Below, piece after piece: positions 18,958-26,800 of a DNA stretch of 64,000 nucleotides. Position 1 is the stretch's first letter; the number at the start of each line of letters is the position of its first letter. Position numbers and translations under genes: made by a program. The stretch is from Mesostigma viride (taxonomy: Eukaryota > Streptophyta > Mesostigmatophyceae > Mesostigmatales > Mesostigmataceae), in NCBI GenBank assembly GCA_009746045.1, contig RPFO01000842.1:97501-161500 (forward strand). Reading direction: 5' to 3'. The notes under the pieces were generated by a model. It did not search any database. It was not told where the DNA came from and saw nothing but the letters and a program-made list of their open reading frames with translations.

Positions 18958-21168
18958 CTAATAGCCCTGCTGCACCGCAAAATCAGCCCGCGTACGGCGG
19001 AGCATGATGTCAGCCATGGCCCGAGTCAGCGCCACCGACAAGCGCTGACGCCAATATGACGTCCAGGTCCGCGCCGACCATGGGGCCCGCTGGCCCTCCA
19101 GGTCCAGCCGGTCCTCCCGGAGCCGGCAACACTCCTTGAAGAAGGCGGAGGTCAGGGGCCCCATGGCCCCAAACTCCTCCAGGACAAAGGGCACCACACG
19201 ATGGTGCCCGACGTCGCCGTAGGCCAGGAGCTTGGCCCGCTCCGCCCGGTCCGCCGTGTAACCTGCCGTGAGGGAGGCCCCAGCCACGTGGCTAAGAGCC
19301 AAGGGCCGCGCCACCGAAACGTCAATAAGCAGATGCCGGCCACCCCCCTCAAAGTCCAGCACCACGATGTCAGGCCGGTGGTTGGGGGAATAGAAGGCAG
19401 CGCCATCCGCATCCTCGGACCGGATGTTCGCGTGGGGGAAAACCGACCGAATCATGGCGAGCACCACCGTCAGGAGGACAGTGTGCAAATACAAATACCA
19501 ATTCTGATTCTGTTGGCCCCCCATGCAGGCAAGGTAGTGAGTCCCCGTGGGATCCAGCGGCTGCCCACAGCTACCACAAGGCCGCCCGGCCGGAACAAGA
19601 GGCTGCGGGGCAAATAGCTGGTGCCGGAGCGCCACCGAGTAGTGGCTGGGAGCCAAGGCGAATGGGGGGGCCATGGGAAGAGCACGAAGGTACGCCGAGC
19701 CCACACTCCGCAAGGAAAGCGAGAACAGCCACGCACGTCCCTGGGCGTTGAGGTCCGCGAAAAGAGCAATCCAATCAGCCGTGTGCAGAATACCCGCGTA
19801 GGTTTTCTGGTGTTTATCGATGACGCGAGCAGGGAATGCGGCGGGAGATTGAACGGAGGCGACCGAGGGAGTGCCGCGAGGGAGGTGGCGCTGTACCGCC
19901 TGAGCGGCACGGACGGGAGAACAGGCCTGCTGGATCTCAGCATAGGCCTCCTGGATGGCGGTGACGAAGGGCAAAGGGCTGCTGGGGTCCAGGAGGTCAG
20001 GCGCTGCCGTTGCCAAAAGGGGCAGGAGCCGGCAGCTTTCCGCCCACGACTGAGCGACGGAGCCCAAAAATGCTGCTGGGGCCAGCCGGGCGGCACGAGT
20101 CAGACCGCAGCCACCCATCCGTGCAGGCAGGGAGGCAATGCGAATAGCATGTGGCGGGAGGTCGGGGCCCGGGACCAGCTGCGCCAAGGCCGACTGGATG
20201 CGTTCGTCGTGGCCCTCGGCGGCCAGCCGGACCTGAGACGGAAGAGCGCCCCGGAGCCAGTGAACGACGCGAGGGTGAGCGCAAAACCACAGAAGCAGAC
20301 CCTTGGTCTGCGAATCATGAAGGCGCGCAATCAAGGGCAGTACCTCAGTGCGTGCCTCGAGGGCGGCCCGCAGAGCATCGATGACAAACGCGGGGTCGCC
20401 AACCGGAACGCCGAGGACATCCAACCCATGGAGGCGCTCGTCCCGGCCCAAGAGCTGGGGCGGAAAGCCGGAGCAATCACCTTGGGGCGAGTACACCGCG
20501 CACTTGGCAAGGGTCAACTGGAGGTTGATGTCGGCCACCGCGGTCTGCAGTGCCAGCAGAGCCGCGGTGGTGTCCGGCACAGGGCCCAGAAGGTAGATAT
20601 CATCCAAGTAGGCCTGAATAGCGACCGCCGGGTGGGCAGCATGGACCGCTTGGAGGCAACCCTGGAGGGGGGCGGCAAAGTACAGGGGTCCCAGGGGGTC
20701 CCCTTGCTGGGTGCCCGACCGCGACAGCAGGCCGCCGCGAGTGCCGTCCTCCATGATGTGAACCAGTTGGCCGGGCTGGCCGTAGCACACGGCTGTCCAA
20801 GCGTACAAGTCCTCGAAGGACTCCATGACGGCCGCAAACATGCTGGCGCGGGACAGACTGTTGAACGCGTTGTGGCAGTCGACCTTGACGACAGCGTGGG
20901 TGGGGTGGGCCTCGAGGTAGGCCTGCACCGAATGGATGAGGATATCCGCCCCGCCTGGAGTCGTCACCCCCAGCTGGGCCGCCACCGAGGTCTCACCCGC
21001 TGCGAGGGGCGGGCAGAAAAAGGCACGGAGCTCGGGCGCCTTTTGGCGGCAGATCACTTTGCCCACGAGCTTGCGGAGCACCTCACCGCAGGCGATCGGG
21101 CGCACCTTGCCCTCGGGGGGGGCAAGACACCCTTGAGCAGAGCGAGGAGGCGAGCGCCCGCTAACCAC
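18958..21168 (-). CDS. Reverse transcriptase, CCHC knuckle and restriction-like endonuclease
   Basis: Frame of 736 codons (genuine sequence from about residue 12). RT core: GKVRPIACGEVLRK (20-33), catalytic KVDCHNAFNS (95-104), GTQQGDPLGP (152-161), YLDD (187-190). A thumb-like region follows. The zinc knuckle is Cx2Cx9Hx3C at 531-548. The endonuclease has the PD-(D/E)xK pattern of R2-type enzymes: RPDIVV (598-603), LIDVSV (614-619), then K646 and Y650. By family knowledge this enzyme nicks target DNA and primes reverse transcription from the element RNA there. It is in a different frame from the upstream coding part: a run of eight C (minus strand, 21124-21117 in plus numbering as G) would need nine to join them. 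The stop TAG is followed by the 3' UTR. Confidence 0.9.
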   Translation of the reverse strand: MVSGRSPPRSAQGCLAPPEGKVRPIACGEVLRKLVGKVICRQKAPELRAFFCPPLAAGETSVAAQLGVTTPGGADILIHSVQAYLEAHPTHAVVKVDCHNAFNSLSRASMFAAVMESFEDLYAWTAVCYGQPGQLVHIMEDGTRGGLLSRSGTQQGDPLGPLYFAAPLQGCLQAVHAAHPAVAIQAYLDDIYLLGPVPDTTAALLALQTAVADINLQLTLAKCAVYSPQGDCSGFPPQLLGRDERLHGLDVLGVPVGDPAFVIDALRAALEARTEVLPLIARLHDSQTKGLLLWFCAHPRVVHWLRGALPSQVRLAAEGHDERIQSALAQLVPGPDLPPHAIRIASLPARMGGCGLTRAARLAPAAFLGSVAQSWAESCRLLPLLATAAPDLLDPSSPLPFVTAIQEAYAEIQQACSPVRAAQAVQRHLPRGTPSVASVQSPAAFPARVIDKHQKTYAGILHTADWIALFADLNAQGRAWLFSLSLRSVGSAYLRALPMAPPFALAPSHYSVALRHQLFAPQPLVPAGRPCGSCGQPLDPTGTHYLACMGGQQNQNWYLYLHTVLLTVVLAMIRSVFPHANIRSEDADGAAFYSPNHRPDIVVLDFEGGGRHLLIDVSVARPLALSHVAGASLTAGYTADRAERAKLLAYGDVGHHRVVPFVLEEFGAMGPLTSAFFKECCRLREDRLDLEGQRAPWSARTWTSYWRQRLSVALTRAMADIMLRRTRADFAVQQGY

Positions 21169-22772
21169 TCGCGCGCAGCGGGAGGAACGCGACCAGCCGC
21201 CAGGTCAATGAGGGTGTCAAAGAGAATGTCCTCGCCCCCATGCCCCACCAGGACCTCCAAGTGCTCGTAGCGCCAGCCCGACGGCCCGGTAGAGGAAGCC
21301 CGCGGGACCGCACGCATCACCTCCAGGAAGCAGTCGCGGTCCAGCCGGAGGGGGGCCGGCAGGGGGTCCGGCACGGGCAGCTGGAATCCGGGCTCCGCAG
21401 GGTGAAGAGCCTCCAAGGCCGCCAGGGTAGCCGCATTGGCGGGGGCGAGCTTGGCCATTTCCAAGCGGGTCATGGCCCGGCTGAGCTGCCCCTCGCGGAC
21501 GAGGCGGATGACGTCGGCGGCCACCCGCTCGAAGTTGACCTCCCCCGACAGCCGGGCCGTGCGCGGGGGCGGCACGCCAAACAGCCCCTCCCAGTCCCCC
21601 TGCAGAAAGCGTCGGCAACGGGCAATAACCGCACCCTGGAGGCCGCGCACACCACGCCCGAGAGGGGTGAGGAGCAGGCGGGGGGTCACCATGTGCAGTT
21701 TAAAGCCCAGCGGGTCGTCCGGAGCGGCGTGCATGCGCCGGAGAGAAACGATTGCACATTGCGCGAAAAGGCTACGCGCGCGGTGGGGGAGGTCGGTCAG
21801 GGTAGACGTCGGGTTGATGGCGCATGCATCCCAGGGAACCGTGTCAAGCCAACGCCAACTGGCCGAGTAGTCGGGCGGCGGGGGCTGGGAGCCGGTGGGA
21901 GCCGAGGCGGGAGGGGGGGAGGGGGCCGGGACTGCTGGCCGGTTGAGGGGCCGTTGAGCAACACAGGCGCGCGCGTGCTGAGCGCGCCCGTGAATGGAGT
22001 ACACCCGCTGGCAGTGAGCTTCCGGGCACCGGTAACAGCTCATGGCCTGCAGATCCGCCGCGCCGAGATCGGGGTGCACAGCGCGAAGGTGCTGGCAGAG
22101 GAGGTTACGGTTGTGGAACACACCCGCACACGGGGACCCCGTGGGAAGCAGCACGGCACACCGGTGAAGGCCGTCGGCGGGCGCTGAGTGGCGGGGAGCG
22201 GCGCCAGCAAAGGCAGGACGTGGGGCCTGCGGCGTCTCCCCAGCCGGGCCGGCAGGCGCGCGCACCACGACCCGACCAGCGCCCGGCAGGCCCGCCGGGG
22301 CCACGGAGGAGGCAGTGCCCACCGGGGAGACCCCCAGCGGAGGGGGATCGAGAACGCCGGCGCCCCTCCCAGGGGGACTCGCCAGCGCGCCCGCGACCAC
22401 CCCAGGCCCCGGCAACGAGGCCGGGGGCGGCGGCCGAGGGGTCGGGGAGGCAGCTGGCCCCGGGGCCCGGTGGGGACCCGGCAGGGGACCCAGCGAGACC
22501 GGGGGCGGGCCGAGAGGAAGCGCAGTCCCAGGGGGCGGCACAACAGCCCGGCACAACGGGCAGCGCGGCACGGAGTGGAGCAAGCTGCGCGCGATGCACG
22601 CTTGATGGAATGTGTGGCCGCACGCGGGCAGGCGACACAAGCCATCCCCCGGCCGGAAGGGCTCAAGGCAGATGGCACAGGAGCCCGACTCGGGGTCGTC
22701 CCCCTCCAGAAGGGACCGGACATGAGGGGGGGCGGGTCCCAGCCGGCCTCCCAGCAACCCGGGAGAGCGCAA
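21124..22772 (-). CDS. RING-H2, C2H2-type fingers and RT N-terminal region
   Basis: The open frame starts without a clear ATG (22772 is TTG), so it is probably entered from the upstream frame or by frameshift. Residues 32-74 form a RING-H2: C32, C35, C51, H53, H56, C59, C71, C74, the pattern of E3 ubiquitin ligases. A Pro-rich linker follows. Next are two zinc fingers, Cx9Cx12Hx4H and Cx4Cx11Hx3C, near residues 200-275; such fingers bind target DNA in R2. Then comes a conserved pre-RT region (RSLFAQCAIVSLRRMH and onward) and the start of RT (GPSGWRYEHLEVL). The frame breaks at the C-run near 21120 and coding continues in the next entry. A RING is not part of the usual R2 layout. Confidence 0.85.
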
Positions 22773-24119
22773 TCTGGGCGCGCGAGAGGATGCCGACCGG
22801 TTGGTCAGCCGCGGGGTGCCATTCGTGCGGGATGCCTGCCAACTCCAGGATGTCGTGGAGGAAGGCAGAAACAGGCGTCCCCGCGGTTAGGGGCTGGGCG
22901 CGCCCGGCCGAGTCCACCAAGATGGCCTGGCCGCCCTGAACCGCGATGGGGGCCCCGAACTCCACACGCAGCATGGCGGCCTGCGCCAGGCTGAGGGAGG
23001 TGATGAGAAAGCCCCCACTGGCAACCGGGCCGGGAGGCGGGGCCTGGGCGTCCAAGAAGAGGCGAAGCTGCCGCGGGGACATGAGGCCCAGGTCGGCGCC
23101 GCCCGCGAGGTAGGCCGCCCGCACCGAGACCTGTGCGTCTCGAGCCACCGCCGTGACGAACTCGACCACCTCCTGACCCACCCGCTCGTCCAGGGAAAGC
23201 AGCTCTTCCTGCCGGGCGGCCGGGAGATGCCACGGCAGCCGGCAGCCGGCGTGATATCCTTCCAAGACATACCCCCAAAGAGTCGAGGCCGTCACCGGGG
23301 GGGCGGCGGAAAGAAATGTCGCCCGCACCTGCGCAACTAGGGCCAGGAAGGCCGGGGGCCTAGGGAGCGAGGGGAAGGCGGCCTGGAACCCGACCGCGTC
23401 CAGCAACAAAGGGCAGTACGCCCAAGAAAAGGTGGCGCGGCCCACCACGCCGACAATGTGCGAGGGCGGCCACGAGGTGAACGCGTGGGCCCGGGGGCCG
23501 CCGTCCCACGCGGCAAGGACGGGGGTGGCGGCTGGGTGGCCAACCGCGGCCGGGGGAAGGGAGGCCAGAGCGTCGGGGAGCGAGGGGCCGGGGGCGGGCG
23601 CCGGGGTCGCCAGGCCCGCCGGGGGTCGGCCGGGCCCAGCCCAGGCGACAGCGCCGCGCCCCCGTCGGCGGGGCCAGGCGACGGGTGGGGCCCCGGGGCC
23701 GAGGGCGCCAGGGCCCGAGCAACGGCGGCCCCATCGGGCAGGCCACGGCCCGCCCCGAGGGCCTCGGCAGGGGGGCACACGGGGCAGGGGGCCGGAGCAC
23801 CCAGCGGGGAGGGCAGCCCGGGGGCCCGCCGGGGGGGACAGCGCGGGCACGTCCAGGAGCCCGGCGGGACCCGGTAGAGCCGGGGAGTAAGACACTGCAA
23901 GTGCCACCCGGAATTGCAAGCATCACAAACTAACATGTGGTGCCCGCGGTGCCCGCTCCGGCAGACCTCGCAGACCAAGGAGGGGGAGACCGGGGCGCCC
24001 GAGCCCCCCGCAGCCGGGTCGCCCACCTCCGCAAGAAGGGCCGCAAGCCGAGAGGACCGCCGAGGCGCCAACCGGGGAGCGGGGGAGCCGTTGGGCGAAG
24101 GGGGTCGTGGGTCGTCCAT
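22663..24119 (-). CDS. PHD finger and unknown domain, N-terminal part of the R2-like element
   Basis: The ATG at 24119 gives MDDPRPPSPN. Residues 50-94 are a full C4HC3 PHD finger: C50, C53, C65, C68, H73, C76, C91, C94, with W89 before the last pair. A Pro/Ala/Gly-rich linker follows. The frame must change near 23580-23640 in G/C runs. The second frame then encodes about 280 residues that look like folded protein (for example HIVGVVGRATFSWAYCPLL and RLFLDAQ) and that I do not recognise. It overlaps the RING frame near 22770. A C7 run at 22731-22737 would need six C to fuse the two, but two overlapping proteins are also possible. PHD fingers read histone H3 tails, so a role in chromatin-guided integration is a reasonable guess. 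Confidence 0.8.
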
Positions 24120-24326
24120 GAACAATCAGGGCAGGCGTGGCAGCCACCGAGGGGGGGGGGCCGGGGGGTGTGGGGGGCGGAGCCCCCCACGCGGGGGGTT
24201 TGGGGGGCGGCAGCCCCCCAACGCGCTGCGGTCGCGGTACCGCCTGCCGTCCGGCACTTTGAAGCCCGCCGGTGCTATAATTCCTATCGTCCACGCATGT
24301 TTTCCCCTGCCTCAAACCGCACGTTG
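24119..24326 (-). promoter_or_regulatory. GC-rich 5' leader with tandem hairpins
   Basis: Upstream of the PHD ATG the leader holds two adjacent near-perfect hairpins, GGGGGGCGGAGCCCCCC (24173-24189) and GGGGGGCGGCAGCCCCCC (24204-24221), plus long G/C runs. R2 elements start with a self-cleaving HDV-like ribozyme and internal entry structure. Whether this leader folds that way cannot be judged by eye. Confidence 0.5.
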
Positions 24327-24329
24327 CAT

Positions 24330-24452
24330 TTAAATCTGGAGCCATATATATTAAAAATATAATTACTTACAGCAGAGTGAAATCACTCAAACCAAAGCAA
24401 ACGCCCAGCTATAAACCTATATACAGCTCTTTAAATCTGGAGCCATATATAT
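24330..24452 (-). mobile_element. 3'-end-only copy of the R2-like element with 22-bp flanking repeats
   Basis: 24352-24427 repeats the last 75 bp or so of the element's 3' UTR (compare 18825-18899) almost without change. It is bracketed by 22-bp direct repeats, TTAAATCTGGAGCCATATATAT at 24330-24351 and 24431-24452 (written here as the joined blocks TTAAATCTGG and AGCCATATATAT). This is the expected footprint of a severely 5'-truncated insertion at the same site used by the full element. Confidence 0.82.
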
Positions 24453-24540
24453 GCCCCTTCTCAGGGATATGTGCTACATGTACTCCCAACGGATATTATA
24501 TGTTACAATTTAATTTAATTTTAATTTAATTATCTGGTCC
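24453..24540 (+). mobile_element. Half-LINE 3' UTR, right part and tail
   Basis: Continues the UTR interrupted at 18826: GCCCCTTCTCAGGGATATGT, the stem-loop region CTCCCAACGGA, then an ATTTAATTTAA-type tail. The tail differs from the AATT tails of copies A to C. Confidence 0.75.
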
Positions 24541-24587
24541 GGGGATCCCGTCATAGGCATACGTACACATATCAGAAATCAGAAAGA

Positions 24588-24692
24588 ACATATGAGCGTG
24601 GGCCACGTTAGCGAAGCCTTACTATTATGCTACACTACTTCTATATATAGTTCCCCTAGGCGGGGGTCGCCTGCCATGGCTTGTCGTCTACG
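24588..24692 (-). pseudogene. Half-LINE ORF1 C-terminus remnant
   Basis: Minus strand reads HVDDKPWQATPA and a stop, followed by UTR with TATATATAGAAGTAGTGTAG. It matches the ORF1 end and early UTR of copies A and C (16455-16575). About 100 bp survive. Confidence 0.7.
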
Positions 24693-24754
24693 TGACTCGA
24701 CATGCAAACCATGAATGCACCAAACACACATTATACAAGCACCTAGTCAATCAC

Positions 24755-24980
24755 CCTGTGGGCAAGCCCCCTCCCCCCAAGCGGAAGGGGCGCTTTGCTG
24801 AGTAGTGTTACTAGTTAGGATTTTCTAGACTAGATAGCTAATTAGAGTTAGCTTAGTTCGATTACGCGGCTTCGCCCACCTCCACCCATCCAAGCAAGGA
24901 ATATGTGCTACATGATCTCCCAACGGCGTCATGTTATAATCTAATTTAAATTTAATTTAGTCACTTAAAATTTTAAATTT
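24755..24980 (+). mobile_element. LINE-L 3' end
   Basis: ORF2 tail HPVGKPPPPKRKGRFAE with a TAG, then the LINE-L UTR (TTAGAGTTAGCTTAGTTCG type), the terminal stem-loop CTCCCAACGGCG and an AATTTAAATTTAA tail. Matches 13810-14040 in reverse complement. Confidence 0.82.
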
Positions 24981-26800
24981 AAATTTGAATTACAAAGATC
25001 TAAGGTGAGGCCGTGAGGGGCATTCGGCTACAGCGTGCGGCAACATCAAGTGGTTGTGTAGCAGCTGAGGTTAGTGCGCGGGTACCGACGTTTGTTTGAT
25101 AACTAATGCACTACGTGCCTAATTGTCGGCATGCATGCGCAGGTCACACAAAGTTTTACTGCAACGCGCTTGAGCGCTGGGAAATGCGGCACTTCATCAT
25201 CACCCGGCCACAATATACTTGGCCGGGACAGCTCACAGCTGGCTTGACACCACGATGAGCCCCTTACGGTGGGGCAGCCCCCAGGTTACGAGGTAGAAAT
25301 AACTCACTTTCCAACTCCGTTTTCAAGTAGAAATAACTCACTTTCTTCCGTTTTCAACTGTTTATTAGTTAAACGACGCTCCAACAGGTCTCTGTGGCAG
25401 GCTCGCAGCAACGTTTGTCATCGCCTTCTGTGCCAGCCGAAATCCTCGACACTGAGAATTCCTGTTGATGTCGATCACAGCACTACTCAGAGGAGCATTT
25501 GAGATGAACAACATATGCGATGGCATTGAGATGGACAACATTGAAACCTTTAATTGTGGCTTGGGTTAATTCCAGTCGATCGAGTTCTCAGTTCCAGTTA
25601 CAGAATATCTCGCCCCCGTCTACCAGGAATACAATCTCATTAGCTAAAGGACTGCCAAACTGCAGCATAGACGCCTAACGAGTAATCGGGGTTGCTTCGA
25701 ACATGAAAATTTATATCATCGAAATATATATGCCATCTCACGGTCCCGACTACCTATAAAGCCGACGCACGTCATGAAGCAAAACGGTCAGCGATGTTGG
25801 TAAATTCTCATGCACACGATCAAAGATAATTACTGCTATAACAGATGAGAAGGGTCCCCCCTACCCGCCACATCAGCCGACTTTCGCTTTTAAAATGTAT
25901 ATCATGCCCATAGCCGCGCCTCAGGGGCCAAGTTTTCAGTTCGCACGCAGGTGCACGTGGATCCGGCACAAATATAGCAAATAGCCACGTGGCAGGCTGT
26001 CAGTGCGAGGCCCGCTGAAACTCATGCAACGCGAGTACACATTACCGCTTTAAGTTGCGACGCCAAGTTTTAGGCGGCTACCGCAACTTAAAGCGGTGAC
26101 GCAAACTAACGCGAGTATGTAACCTTGACGATAGAGTTAGGCTAGCAGCTCAACCCCTCCTCCTCTGACGGACTTCTGTATACGGCAATCGACAGCTGTC
26201 GTCAAGCCCGATCCAGCTGCAGCATCAAGTCGCCCGAAGTCCATTTTTCCGGCCAGATAGTTACCGAAAGGTGGGCGGTAAGGTATACGGCGCCAAACTT
26301 ACCGGCGTCGCAACTTAACGCGGTAGCGCAATCTTAAGAAACGCAACTTAACGCGGTAACGACTGGACTTCCACGAGAAGCCAGCGCACTTCAAGTTGCA
26401 TTTTCATAAGTGGACTCGCGGATATGGCTGCAAACAGCGAATCGAGATCTGGTGCTAAGCACACATCGAAATCTGTTACGTTCAACCCACCAAAGCTCGG
26501 AATTTGCTTGTGATTCGTTTTGCAATGACCCACTTGTCAATCTGTATAGGCCATGACGTAACCGAGCAGCGCATTGTCAGACGCATGCCTGAATCCATAC
26601 CCTTGTTAGTTCAGTTGCGTTGATTATCCATTATTTAACTCCTTTATGGTTACCGCAAGCCGGTCAGTAAGGTTTTCTAGTGTACCTTGCAAAATCTAGT
26701 GTAACTGCGTTGACATGACAGTTTAATTGCTATGCTGATTTACGAAATTGGAATGGGAGACTTTTAAAGTGGAGAAAAGGTGCGATGGATTACCGACAAA
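24981..26800. other. Intergenic interval with hairpin repeats, no gene recognised
   Basis: Short open frames only (for example 25269-25502). The notable content is the inverted-repeat cluster at 26042-26360, listed separately. The final part contains the presumed 5' UTR and promoter of the SF-assemblin gene; no TATA box is evident. Confidence 0.55.
26042..26360. repeat. Hairpin repeat cluster, CGCAACTTAACGCGGTAA family
   Basis: TTACCGCTTTAAGTTGCG (26042-26059) pairs with CGCAACTTAAAGCGGT (26082-26097). The same motif returns as CGCAACTTAACGCGGTA at 26309-26325 and CGCAACTTAACGCGGTAA at 26342-26359. The outer copies face each other and could be the ends of a 320-bp MITE. A 57-bp relative lies at 31529-31585. 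Confidence 0.7.

Larger units (their letters stand above)
18804..24350 (-). mobile_element. R2-like non-LTR retrotransposon with PHD and RING domains
   Basis: Element of about 5.5 kb, 5' end near 24326 and 3' end near 18825, in a half-LINE 3' UTR. A TTTAAA/GCCATATATAT-type sequence flanks both ends (18804-18824 and 24327-24350) and is probably the duplicated target. In order: a GC-rich leader with tandem hairpins, a PHD finger (24119 down), a 300-residue unknown domain, RING-H2 (near 22670-22550), C2H2-type fingers (near 22170-21960), reverse transcriptase, a CCHC knuckle, a restriction-like endonuclease, and a 3' UTR of about 130 bp. The order fingers, RT, CCHC, endonuclease is that of the R2 superclade. 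Three frame changes occur, two of them at homopolymers, so this copy is either lightly decayed or mis-sequenced. Confidence 0.9.

Noticed and set aside
19621-21270. 549-codon plus-strand frame opposite the reverse transcriptase
   Set aside because: Antisense shadow of the GC-rich RT/endonuclease gene; no domain, and RT motifs lie on the minus strand.
22188-22994. Plus-strand Gly/Arg/Pro-rich frames opposite the RING region
   Set aside because: Antisense shadows produced by high GC.
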